DNA from: Siphonodentalium dalli
Taxonomy: Eukaryota > Mollusca > Scaphopoda > Gadilida > Siphonodentaliidae
Assembly: GCA_032622095.1 (NCBI GenBank)
Contig: CP136067.1
Span: 179,896,556-179,960,555, forward strand
Direction of reading: 5' to 3'
DNA: 64,000 nucleotides
Every line of letters starts with the position of its first letter. Positions within the stretch are counted from its first letter, which is position 1. The notes under the pieces were generated by a model. It did no database searches and was not told the origin of the DNA. It worked only from the letters and a program-made list of their open reading frames with translations. This document shows, piece after piece, positions 38,301 through 48,968 of this stretch. Position numbers and translations under genes: made by a program.

Positions 38301-40486
38301 AATTACTTTGGTAAATGTAATCGATTACTTTTTGATTACATCTGATTACAATTGTTAGTTTCCAACCATTTGATCGCATTGGAATAAATAATGAAATAAA
38401 TCAAATTAAAATTTCAAATTTGATTGAATAAGCAATTAACACATTAACTTTTTACGTTTATATCCATTGGTGATGTTTCACCATGAAATTGTGCATCAAC
38501 TTATTGGGAATATTGTTTTTTGTGTATTTATTTATGTAAATATATTTTTTAATTTTCTTACATGCATTGAAACTAACGCATAATATGAAACTATCATTAG
38601 AAACAATTATAAATTATTTGCATGTTCTGTTAGATACATTACCCAACACAATGAAAATAGCACTAAGGTTTATTTGATTACCATCCATTGATCTCCTGAT
38701 GAGGATTAAATGAGGCTTAACTCCATGAGTGCAGTAAATGACAAACCAGCTAATTATGTCTACCGATGTACATCACACCTGCTTTGTTCAGTTAATTATC
38801 CCTATTGTACCAGTGTGACTCTACAGCCATTGTCTGCAGCAGTCACAATAATATTTAATCCGAATTGACGTTGGCTAGCCTATTTTATTCATATCAGAAT
38901 ATTTCATTGTCTGTATCATAAGTTAATTGACATACATGCTGTATTCAACATTTCAGCAATTGTGTGTTGTTATCTGTGTCCACTGTCATAATGTACACAG
39001 TGTACCACATGAAACAATTGTAATAACTTTCTGATATGTTGTTTGTATCTGTGCATACTCCATAGTACTACAGTGTGAGACTATGAGTATCCAATAGTCA
39101 TCCATATGGATATTTTAGTAAAAGTAATCAAAAATTAATCAAAATGTAATCATGATTACAGGTACATTTGAAAGTAATCGATTACGATTACGATTACTTG
39201 TAATCAAAAAATGTCATGATTACTGATTACAGATGATTACTCCAGATTTTGTAATCGTTTACTTTGATTACAATTACTGATTACGATTACCCCAACCCTG
39301 GATTGGTAGACGTTGATCAATTCAGGGGATGCACTACTGTGTTTCCAATTGATTCTTTTGGTTGCAAAATGTGTTTTATTGGGGCATGACATTGTGTCGT
39401 AACAAACTTGTGCAAACAGTGGGCGATGATTTGACACATTATTTTCTGAGTCATATACGACCTTGAAGCGACCAATTTTGTGAAGTTCTGCTGTGGGTAT
39501 GATGATATGGTCGAGTATGGTTCCTGGGTCCCCATCGGCGGGAATAATCGTTGACATGATACCTTTGCATAATGGCGAGCAATGGATAGTCGCCAGTTTG
39601 TACTTTCTCAGAAATCGCGACAATTTTTTATTCCTTCCCCCTGATTTATCCGGATTCCCATTGAAATCACCCATCAAAACGATATGACATGTGGAAAAGA
39701 TATCGTTCAGTTTCTGGACGTGTTCCTGGTAAAATTTGACGGTATAATTTGGCGACCATTTAGTATATTAATTAATATTGAATATGGGCCGGATTAGATA
39801 TATTGTTATACCTGAGGCGACGCGAAGCAGGTGGCTCCTAGTTGCATTAGTAGCATTAAATCTGGTTATAAATGTTGTGACACATATTATGTCTGTAAAT
39901 TAAAATTCTGAATTGCAAATGGATATTGTTGAGTTCTTACTTAAAATGTATTGTTTACAGGCTGAATAAGGGTATTTACATAAATAATTTGGATTATATA
40001 AATTTGTTTTACCCTTACCTTACTAAATACTCGTTGACGAGTAGTTAACCTTGGAAATATTTAGATAATAAGTTCAAATAACGGTAAAGCGTTTGTTGAA
40101 CTTATTATCTGAACATTTCCCACCACTGAATAGAAATCCCTTTGCACCTGTATAATCTGTCGTCTGCTTATATCCCCAAAGATCAATCCAGAGCAACAAC
40201 AGACCATTCCAATGTATACGTTTATAACTGTGGGGAATCCATTTTGCAAACAAAATCGTTAATTCTTGAGAATTTTCTCATTTTTTTTTCAGGAAAGAGA
40301 ATATGCGCAGGAGAAGGACTGGCGAGAATGGAACTCTTTCTATTTTTGGGAGCATTGACGCAACAATTCGAGTTCCTTCCTGTGGAAGCTGACAAACTGC
40401 CACCACTTAAAGGAAAAGTTGGAGTAACACACGCCCCATTGCCTTATATGGTAAGGGCAGTGCGTAGGGGAACATTGCCAATGTGA
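25987..40486 (+). CDS. Cytochrome P450, clan 2 type (P450-R), complete four-exon gene
   Basis: The coding sequence joins 25987-26335, 30892-31422, 32836-33273 and 40293-40486, giving 503 codons plus stop. Exon sizes and phases equal those of P450-L. The predicted product is a microsomal haem-thiolate monooxygenase with anchor (about 10-26), PPGP (35-38), WKKNR (126-130), AGTETT (307-312), EVLR (364-367), PDRF (419-422) and FGIGKRICAG with Cys444. By eye it differs from P450-L at about 41 residues, clustered at 107-125, 209-224 and 376-380, where substrate-recognition sites 1, 2 and 5 are expected in this family. The introns carry right-only changes: a 1.5-kb GC-rich minisatellite in intron 1, an insertion ending about 20 nt before exon 3, and a nested hAT-like element in intron 3. 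The reading frame is intact, so it is likely functional. Substrate is unknown. Confidence 0.94.
27275..28783. repeat. GC-rich 15-bp minisatellite in P450-R intron 1, about 1.5 kb
   Basis: Variants of GGGAGAATGGGCGGC and GGGAGAATGGGCGAC, interspersed with GGAGAGGCGGC, fill the block. A higher-order unit of about 300 bp is visible: 27780-28020 is nearly repeated at 28080-28310. The plus strand is purine- and G-rich. Left intron 1 lacks it. Because the unit is 15 bp, several frames stay open for hundreds of codons on both strands; these are artefacts. Confidence 0.93.
29868..30655 (-). mobile_element. 5'-truncated non-LTR retrotransposon, right intron 1
   Basis: The minus strand carries a 143-codon frame (30112-30543) with FRTRNHKLP and a C-terminal knuckle CTLC, then DEYHVVLKC, as in the C-terminus of non-LTR reverse transcriptase proteins. 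The 3' end (29868-29885) is a short TCTGAA-type repeat tail. It is absent from left intron 1. Confidence 0.75.
30892..31422 (+). CDS. P450-R exon 2
   Basis: The acceptor is TTCTTCTCAAG. The exon begins [16 protein letters not shown] (C-helix with WxxxR), continues through TLRDFGMGK and ends GYEP before a GTATTA donor. It is 531 nt, as in the twin. Confidence 0.93.
32400..32820. repeat. Right-only insertion at the end of P450-R intron 2
   Basis: The left arm reads straight from the intron body to the exon-3 acceptor. Here about 420 bp intervene, ending in degenerate repeats of GTGCCGAAACGTCCAGG (about 32714-32806). Nothing coding is seen. Confidence 0.65.
32836..33273 (+). CDS. P450-R exon 3
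   Basis: It carries AGTETT, EVLR and PDRF. The acceptor ATTTCTTTTCAG is shared with P450-L, but the sequence just upstream (about 32400-32820) is a right-only insertion, so branch-site context differs between the genes. The donor is G|GTATGTT. Confidence 0.92.
33357..33655. repeat. ATC/GTC trinucleotide microsatellite, right intron 3
   Basis: Reverse-complement counterpart of 11164-11505, so the tract predates the duplication. Length and interruption pattern differ. Confidence 0.9.
33863..33965. repeat. Palindrome in P450-R intron 3
   Basis: Counterpart of 10843-10945. The centre differs slightly (GACAAGTCGC), and one arm has CAAG for CATG. Confidence 0.8.
34388..34790. mobile_element. MITE with CACGGTGGGGAATC ends, right intron 3
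   Basis: Right-arm counterpart of 9794-10287. The outer end (GATTCCCCACCGTG at 34777-34790) is intact; the other end is eroded near ATGGCGAGG. Confidence 0.6.
35785..39765 (-). mobile_element. Degraded non-LTR retrotransposon in P450-R intron 3
   Basis: This is the right-arm counterpart of the LINE at 4716-7780, antisense to P450-R. It retains more of the region between endonuclease and RT (about 37775-38100). RT motifs are [15 protein letters not shown] and QADE, so the catalytic pair is also altered. The C-terminus has a Cys-Cys-His-Cys knuckle (ICHKRF, then EHAILLC). A hAT-like element (38183-39300) is nested in the endonuclease/linker part. Stops and frameshifts make it inactive. Confidence 0.85.
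38183..39300. mobile_element. hAT-type non-autonomous element (1118 bp), right arm only
   Basis: Ends are CAGGGTTGGGG and CCCCAACCCTG with 8-bp target duplication GATTGGTA (38175-38182 and 39301-39308). Subterminal regions are packed with GTAATCGATTAC/ATTACGATTAC motifs in both orientations. It is nested in the LINE of P450-R intron 3. No transposase frame is visible. Confidence 0.9.
40293..40486 (+). CDS. P450-R exon 4 (terminal coding exon)
   Basis: Preceded by a T9-CAG acceptor. It encodes [15 protein letters not shown] with the haem-ligand cysteine, and ends GTLPM and TGA. Confidence 0.94.
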
Positions 40487-41272
40487 TATTGTGCCAGTTT
40501 GGTACTAAGTGTTGGCCATCCTATGTTCACACCTGTTTAAGTGGTCCTGCTGTTCAACTAACGGTATAACGTTATATGCATATACTATGATGCTGGTGAT
40601 CCTGCTGAATTGTCGTGATGCTGGTGGTCCTGCTGAATTGCTATGATATTGGTAGGGCAAACTGATGCCGTTACGAAAATGTACCTTTATTTTTTCTAAA
40701 GTTGTCCTTTTCGCGGTGTTTGTCTAATGAGAGTGATTTCAGTGTAGTTCTGAAACATTTAAGAACATAAATATTTTTGAAAAATTTAATAGTGGCTGGG
40801 CTTGTGTAAGAATGGAGTCGGCGACGAATATCATCTGATGATAACTTGCATACGTTTCTCAGAAATTAGACAAAAGTATATCACGGAATTTTACTGGAAA
40901 TACACAAATGTGTATAAATTTCACAAACATCTCTGCGTTGAGAATATAGCCGTACTTAAGCTTGTCATGAGATAATACAGCATGAAGACATAATCTGCAT
41001 GCGTGCGACTGGGTATTTGGGCATCACTTTCACCACGTCCTAATTGTCTCACACATGGGATACATTTATCTAGCCCCTGCTTTCTCTATATGGGTGTGCA
41101 CTGTTCACGGTGCCCTTTATGCAAAAAATAGTCATATAGTGCCAATGCATGTTGTTTGGTCCACATCAAAGGACTCGGTGGCATATATAGTTGTCGTTCC
41201 AATGGCTTGTGTCCTGGTCCACATTTGTAAATATGTATATGTGTTTTTGTTATATGTTAAATGATGTCTAGC

Positions 41273-41278
41273 AATAAA
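41273..41278 (+). terminator. Candidate polyadenylation signal of P450-R
   Basis: AATAAA about 790 nt after the stop codon, matching the minus-strand AATAAA at 2905-2910. Confidence 0.4.
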
Positions 41279-41909
41279 GCATATTACTTTCCGATAGCGT
41301 TGTATTCATCAATTATTTAAAGGGACACAAGGCTTTTGACATGGGTTCAAACAAACATTTTTTTTATATAAAAGTATATAAGACAACTATCACTAACAAG
41401 TATACATTTAACACCAGACTTCATCAATTTAACCACAAATAACTCGCCATGCTCTCCGATTTAGTGCTGATACACTCACCGACTGATATCATCGATTTCC
41501 ACATGCATACACCCAATGCGAATGCCTCCGGTCTCTTCAAATAAGAAATATTAATGCAGTTTTAGAGTTATCGCTCCTCCCACACACAGTCGACTCCTTA
41601 TTCGTCCGACTTGCAGGGATGTTCTGTTCTGTTTATACAGAAATATATCATATCCATCCATTCACTAACCAAAACATTCATTGACCAGTCCACCCATCGA
41701 TATATATATTTATTCGTCTTCTCTCCCATCCATCCATCCATGTATAAACACAAATTCATGTAGACTATATATGACTCATTGATCTGTCGACACAACACCC
41801 TATCAAGTAATGACATACACAGATCCGTGCAACCATCCCTGCATGCATGCACACGTAGACGTGTCCATCTATACAAACTATAACCCTTTACCCAACAGAA
41901 CGGCCCTGT

Positions 41910-42157
41910 GCCAATGCATTCTCTTATATATGCGAGTCGACCATAGGTCGCCTCGCATATATAAGAGAATGCATTGGCTTAACACATATTAAAAATGATA
42001 AAATTGTCAAAGAATGTAGAAAAATATTATAAAAATTGTTAAAAAATGTAAGAAAAAATTATAAAATTGTTAAAGAATGTAAGAAAAAATGGTAAAAAGT
42101 GTTAAAAAAGAAGTTTTTTAGGCCAATGCATTCTCTTATATAAGAGAATGCATTAGC
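41910..42157. repeat. Palindrome pair, right-arm counterpart
   Basis: A full palindrome at 41910-41978 and a shortened one at 42122-42157 (centre lost) flank an AT-rich spacer, matching the pair at 1841-2110. Confidence 0.8.
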
Positions 42158-42535
42158 ACAGGGCATAACTGTAACCATCAAAATGTGGTCAATGAACCGG
42201 TTCCAATGATATCCATATTTGTATGGTGTTATTGAGACCGACCGAATATATTTTAGGCTGATGAAGCTTTATTTGGGCGTTTTTGGCCGGTTTGTTGGGT
42301 AAAGGGTTAATTAAGAGATTTATCCCACAGGGAGCCTCACACAGATGGAAGCATGCACTGCAGAGTGTCGTCTGCTCCAGTCTATTTGGGGCTCTATAAA
42401 GGTAAAGGGTTAACGCCTTATAATCAACAAATAACTCAAACTATAGAGGCCGAATCATAGGCATGCCCTGATATGATTCGCTTTCTATAATTTTGGGAAC
42501 ACCCTCACGTGCAACATTCGTTTGAATAATTAATG

Positions 42536-43872
42536 ACATCACACCATTAGCATGAGAACATCTTGAGAAATCGTGTACATGACCACGAAATGTGCCAAAA
42601 GAAATGTCCACACCCTTCGCCATTCAATGTCAGACGTATTTTCAAATTTAGAAAATTAATTTGCAGCCGATTGACATGGAACGGACTCAAATAAATTATT
42701 GAATCAAAGGAAATTTGTACTAAATGTCGATTAAATTGGTACTGTGTGTTACACCGTACTTTAATTTTCGAATTTTCGTTTACTAGAGCCACACACATGC
42801 ATTGCCCATTCTAGATCAATTGTGTCGCTCTTTGTGGAGAGGAGAGTCATTCCCGGTAGCTCAACCCATGTTTAAAACGTCCACCGATATCTACCCCATA
42901 TGAATTAACATACAAAGAAATTTCGACCCTGATCACCCTCGATAATCCGCTGTACCATTTTGTGTGATCACATTCGTTGGCATGCACTGATAATCGGCTG
43001 TACCATTCTGTGTGATCACATTCGTTGGCATGCACTGATAATCCGCTGTGCCATTTTGTGTGATCACCGCCCCTCATTTCGGATTTACGCCAGTGTTTTT
43101 TTTCGATGCGCATGTTGCTGATAGATTCCGATGCCGGGATTTTATCAAACATTCAAAGTTCTGCTCATGACTTGCACTGTGATCAAATGCACTATAATAC
43201 CAATATGGGGAAAATTTGACCTACACATCACACCATTAGCATGAGAACATCTTGAGAAATCGTGTACACGACCACGAAATGTGCCAAAAGAAATGTCCAC
43301 ACCCTTCGCCATTCAATGTCAGACGTATTTTCAAATTTAGAAAATTAATTTGCAGCCGATTGACATGGAACTGACTCAAATAAATTATTGAATCAAAGGA
43401 AATTTGTACTAAATGTCGATTAAATTGGTACTTTATGTTACACCGTACTTTAATTTTCGAACTTTCGTATTCTAGAGCCACACACATGCATTTACCATTC
43501 TAGATCAATTGCGTCGCTCTTTATGGAGAGGAGAGTAATTCCCGGTAGCTCAACCCATGTTTAAAACGTCCACCGATATTTACCCCATATGAATTAACAT
43601 ATAAAGAAATTTCGACCCCGATCACCCTCGATAATCCGCTGTACCATTTTGTGTGATCACATTCGTTGGCATGCACTGATAATCCGCTATGCCATTTTGT
43701 GTGATCACCACCCCTCATTTCGGATTTACGCCAGTGTTTTTTTGTTTCGATGCGCATGTGTTGCTGATAGATTTCGCTGCCGGGATTTTATCAAACATTC
43801 AAAGTTCTGCTCATGACTTGCACTGTGATCAAATGCACTATAATACCGATATGGGGAAAATTTGACCTACAC
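42536..43872. repeat. Tandem duplication of about 690 bp, right arm only
   Basis: Unit A (42536-43224) and unit B (43225-43872) both start ACATCACACCATTAGCATGA and run to the ATGGGGAAAATTTGACCTAC end. The left arm has one copy (about 840-1520). Inside, a roughly 47-bp subrepeat (GGCATGCACTGATAATC plus GTGTGATCACATTCGTT) is present three times in unit A, twice in unit B and three times in the left copy. Confidence 0.85.
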
Positions 43873-44044
43873 CCCCCCCCCTTCGAGTTTGTATACCCTA
43901 TTTTCTGCTTTAAACAGGAGCCACTCTCTGCAAACTACTGTGTAGGTAGAATGCCATTAGCACTGGACACACGGTGTGTACCTCCAATATATATACAGTA
44001 TTGTATACATGTGTATACACATGTTGTGTATGTTTTTCTATATC

Positions 44045-44060
44045 TACACATATATGTGTA
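44045..44060. repeat. Subterminal palindrome, left end of 10.5-kb element
   Basis: The 16-bp palindrome TACACATATATGTGTA sits within a cluster of TGTGTA/TACACA motifs between about 43935 and 44085. The same 16-mer is at 54411-54426. Confidence 0.7.
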
Positions 44061-45044
44061 AACACTTGAACATATATGTGTATCGAGTACTAGACATGCG
44101 CACTGATAAAACTCATTCTACACGTTGTCTCAGTTTGGAAGCCATATTGGTTTGTTGGTGTTGATCACAGTTTCGACTCCAATAAGGACCAAGACCACTG
44201 AATTTGAGCCGTTATACAAGAAGAATATCTTTAGTAAAGGTGAGAATATTTATGCAAACATACAAAGAACGTAATTAGATACTTCGTACATAATGTTGAT
44301 TGAAGGTAAATTCGACGAAACAGTAGGCTAATGCGTTAGTCCTGGAATTTACACTCGACTCATCATCAATTGGTAATGGTATTTTATACTAGTAGTTGGA
44401 ACTAATAACTATATATCCAAATTTCAAAAGTTATTTAGTCTAGTATGGAAGCCGGAATCCGGTAAAGGTATCGAACAAATGTGTCCGGAAATTACCTTTC
44501 CCTGCGACCGGAAACCTTGACCTTCTATTTCTGCAGTAAAAAATCGCATAATTTCGTGTTCGATAACACGTATACTGCACTTTCTGCAGTACTATTCCTT
44601 AAATTATACTCAGTTCTCAACAATGTGAAGTATGCCTACATATTCATTTTTCTAAATGAAAAAACTCCAACAGGCTGTCACTCACTGACTGTTCACTGGC
44701 AACCTGCACGCACAGGCATTCTGAAACGTTCAGTGAAAGTTCTGTCGAGTTCTGAACAGTGAGTGATAAATAATTAAAATACATTTATATTATTTATTAA
44801 TATCTGCCTATAAGTGAACATTCAGACAACCATGATACAATCGTATATGAGTCATATTATGACAGCTGACTGACGTAAGTGGAGGAATCGTGGCCCGATG
44901 AGATCATGATTGCGATGTTGACATGTTGTCGTACATGATGATTGATATCGTACTAGAACTCGTACCGGCTGGACTGTCGGACAAAACAATTGTCCATTGG
45001 CACCACATTGTATTTGCCGTTCGGCCGCGGAGTCAAGAGTTTGT

Positions 45045-45195
45045 AACTGTAGCAGTTGAGCACTGCGGCCGAACGGCAAGTGAACCGCGGCCGAATGGCA
45101 AGTACACCACGGCCGAACGGGAAGTATATACACTGCGGCCGAATGGCAAGTGCACCATGGCCGAAAGGCAACTACAATGGAGCCGAATGGCATGT
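45045..45195. repeat. Minisatellite, about 23-bp unit, six copies
   Basis: Variants of GCGGCCGAATGGCAAGTACA repeat with CAA/CAT changes. It is GC-rich against an AT-rich surround. Open frames on both strands here are repeat artefacts. Confidence 0.75.
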
Positions 45196-45349
45196 ACAAC
45201 ATGGTTAGATTTCTAGTTTGTATCGTCTTTTTTCAGTTTAATGGACGTACACCGTGGCAACTACATGTACACCATGGCATTTTGGCCGCGGTGGCAACGC
45301 TAACCACACCACGGTTAAGAAGTGGAGACTTGTTTTGTCCAGCTGTGTA

Positions 45350-47880
45350 GGTTGTTTGTATACATGTAGCATGTGATTGACTACCTTGCGATCTTTTCAG
45401 CCACGATTTTTATGTACACACGACTGCGATTACGTCACAAGATAAGATAAGTTTATTGGCAATAGAATCATGAAACATTGTAACAGTGGATACGGCACAA
45501 TTTGAATCTAAAATCAAATGGTGCTTGATATTATTTTTTTACTTGTGATTTTGACGTGAGCATGCTAACTATCGGTTACTTCCTACGACGAAAATCCTCC
45601 CACTTATGATTGAATCGTGGTTGTCTGAAAGCTCACTAAGTAGATAATATTACATATTTCCAAGTTCCAACAACACCTAGTTTCGAATTAATGGAATATG
45701 CACAAGTCATCAAAAGACAAAATTAGTTTTTGCACCTTTTATAGCTCGAACAAGTTATCACAGACCTCAGTTGTTGGAAACTTGTGTTGAAACCTCGAAA
45801 GAATAAATATCTCCACCTCTACTTATAATACTGTCAATAGCAAGCACACGGGTAGCCATGGAGCTTCGTACCCTTTGAACGAACTGCCCTTTTTACTGCA
45901 AGTGCCCGCTGGTGGTGATCGCCATTCAGGTGAACATGTCATGTGCAGCATTTGCTGAGCGGCAATTACCGACAGGGACCTCTCTTCGAACGAACGATGT
46001 ATATACGTACCAGTATATAAATATAGTCACATATACTTAATGCAGACTTAGTCTCGACAGAGACTGATGCACACAAATTCAATAAATACAAATGTATAGA
46101 CTGCCAACCCATGTCGGTATGAAGCTGCTATTACAGACATGCGGCTGATGCATGAGGCTAGATGGGTTTTGTATCACAAGTGATATGTTTGTGGTCGCCG
46201 TTAAGGACGTGGTATACTTGACGTTTAATTGTGGTACCTGATAAAGGAGACCAACTTTTAAATGTAAAACTGTGTGTAGATGGAGTTTTGGCGGAATGCA
46301 ACTTTTCTGATTGGAACATTTGATTTGTGATATATTTGACATTTAATTTAATAGTTTGACGTTTGCTTCAACTTACCCGCCAATGTGTAAGTCATTATTA
46401 GTCATATCTGTTACCTATGGGTCGTGTTGGCAGTCCCAGGTACCTTGACCTTTCATACTTTATATGTTTTGAATAATCTTGAATTACCTCATATCAATTT
46501 GATGGCAAGGTCTAATTTTACTCCATTGTTCATGTTCAGTCATCCTTATTTATTTCATCGTCATATCATTCAGGCATTTATATATCTCATTTTACGTAAT
46601 TTATATCTAATTAATGTTTGACAATCTATGGTTAATTTGCCATATATTTCCTGCATTTAGCAGTAACATTATGACTATATATTTTATTTGCGGAATTTGT
46701 GTAATTGCAATTTGGCTTATATTTGTATTTCTGTGTAATTGATCTTATGTCACACGCATTCTATGTGGTGCTACTGCACCTATACATCCTATGTCACACG
46801 CGTATGGTCTAATTTATTATGTTTTGTTTGTCACATTTTGGTCAGCATTATTCTAATGCAAATGTAATTATGTTCTAGGTTGAAAGAATGCAATTGAACA
46901 ACCTTGGCGTGGTCGTCATGTCTCCCATCGGGGCTTCCTCATAGATCAGTTAGAAACAGGTTTGTATATATAGGCGCAACGTTTCAAATCATATATATTA
47001 TATAAATCACGGGGGTTGTGGCTGACGCAATTAAGCACATTTTTAAATCGAATCGAACTCTATCAGCCACAACCTCAGTTGTCGCACGCGTCAGTCGCAG
47101 TTCTGTGAAAACAGGAATTCGACTTGCATAAAGTAGCCTGACAGAATCACTGGATATAAAGACCAATGTATACAGCAAAAGGGTATCGTGTAAAGTATAT
47201 CCTTCGAATGTCCGGCGAATATCATATCAGCCTATAGTCGGGGCAGAGACAGGTAATGCTACAATTAACCTATGTCCATAAACCTTGGTCAAAATTTTCA
47301 ACTGTTCTAAATATCGTTGAATTCCAGACATGTACATTTATAGTCGGAAATTTCACAAGAAACAATAGGTTGAAATCATTTTGTAGATTGATTATCAAAC
47401 AATCTATTAGTGTGGAATAATTTGTGTTAGACCAACAGGTCAGGTCTGAAGTTTCTAAAACCTTGAGGCTACTCAATAGATGCTATAGGATTTTGCAATT
47501 TGTATGTTCAAATTTCAAATGTTCTCACACGGCCCAATGAATTCTGTGTCACCGATCACACAAGGACGGAGTTATATTAATAATAATAACATGCATGAGC
47601 GTTATGTTTTATTAACAGCCCTTGGATCTATTTGTGGTCCTTGACTGTGGGGACATTATTTAATGCCCTCCAAAATTATTATTATACCCCCCTGCAAGTT
47701 GTGGGGGGTTATACTGGAAACATCTTAGCCCTCCGTCTGTCCATGGACACACATTTGTGCAGAGTTTTTCTCAGTCATTTTTAATCATTTTCCATGAAAC
47801 TTGGCACAGACAGCAACCACAATGATAACCTGTGCACCTGTGATTATGAGGTCTGTCCAATTGTTTTTAGTTATCCCCCT
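45350..47880. other. AT-rich interior of the 10.5-kb element, no gene recognised
   Basis: Only short frames are present. GATAAGATAAGTTTATTGGC near 45440 looks like a retroelement tail remnant. No transposase motif is seen on either strand. Confidence 0.4.
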
Positions 47881-47888
47881 TTTTGACT

Positions 47889-48282
47889 TAAAGGTACTCA
47901 ATCCGATTTGAGGGTCCCCATCTCAACAGATTCCAACAACAACAAAATTTTATCAAAGGTCACTTTAGTTATCAGAATCAAATAATTATCCAAAAATAAT
48001 GCTGACGACTGTGAACTGTCGTATATAATTGCCCAAAATCTGTTGTATAGCAACATTTTGTTCAATGTAATTTAGTAATCGTGAGTATGTCGGTCGGCTT
48101 TTTCGAGAAACTTCTGGGACAGAAAGTATTCCTGATAATGAAAAATAATAGATGTCTAAAATCGATATCTAATAAATCTGAGCTTTGATGGGTGGCTTCC
48201 TCGACTCGAATCAAATATTTTTGACCCCCGAAGCCATTGAAATAGTAATTGAGAGGATTTTTATCCGATTGAGTACCTTTAA
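47889..48282. mobile_element. MITE with TTAAAGGTACTCAATCCGAT ends, copy 1
   Basis: Both ends read AAAGGTACTCAATCCGATT in inverted orientation. The interior carries GACTCGAATCAAAT and TTTTTGACCCCCGAAGCC near one end. Confidence 0.75.
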
Positions 48283-48721
48283 AAAAAATTTCAATAAATT
48301 ATACAGGGGTATTACTTTGAGCTTTTGTTCCTATAAGTTTTGGTCATTTGTTTCAAAACTTTCACAGACATTTAGTACCATGGGAAACTGCATTATTCCT
48401 ACATTTTTTGTTAAATTTTTAAATGGCACAGATATTTATTACCATCCATGGGAATCTGTGCATCTGCGATTTTGAAGTAGGTCAGAGTGCACTTGCACTT
48501 TACTTGCTACCAAAGCTCATATTTTATCTTCTTTTTACCCGTTTTATGCAGAACATAACTCAACATTTGAGTTGAGTCGCTATGGATGCTTGCGACAAAA
48601 ATGGCCAAGATAAGTTCATCATAAATTATTGTGGTTAACGAGACTGTTCGGCAGACATTCTACTAGTACTTATGTTCCAATTCACAATTTTAACCGGCTC
48701 CAACTTGATTGGTTTGGTTTA

Positions 48722-48968
48722 TTAGGGTTTAACGTCGTTTTACTGGTGAGGAAAGACCACGCAGAGGCTTGATTTCACCAAGAAATCGTCCCACTGTGTG
48801 TAGAAACCACCGACCCACAGAAAGCAAGTGACAAACTTGCCCAGATACACGATTCCAGTCACCCTTGGCCTTCCTATGATGGGGTTCGAACCAGCTTCGT
48901 CAGCGCTGGACGACCTGTGACGGTGTAAATCCACCTGGCACTCTACCGATTCGACCACCGGGGGCCCC
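48722..48968 (-). mobile_element. tRNA-derived SINE
   Basis: The minus-strand head has A-box-like TGGTCGAATCGGTAGAG and a B box GGTTCGAACCC. A body follows, then a conserved 3' part reading AAAACGACGTTAAACCC and AATAAACC. This architecture is typical of metazoan tRNA SINEs, and the tail resembles those common in molluscs. It lies inside the 10.5-kb right-only insertion. Confidence 0.8.
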
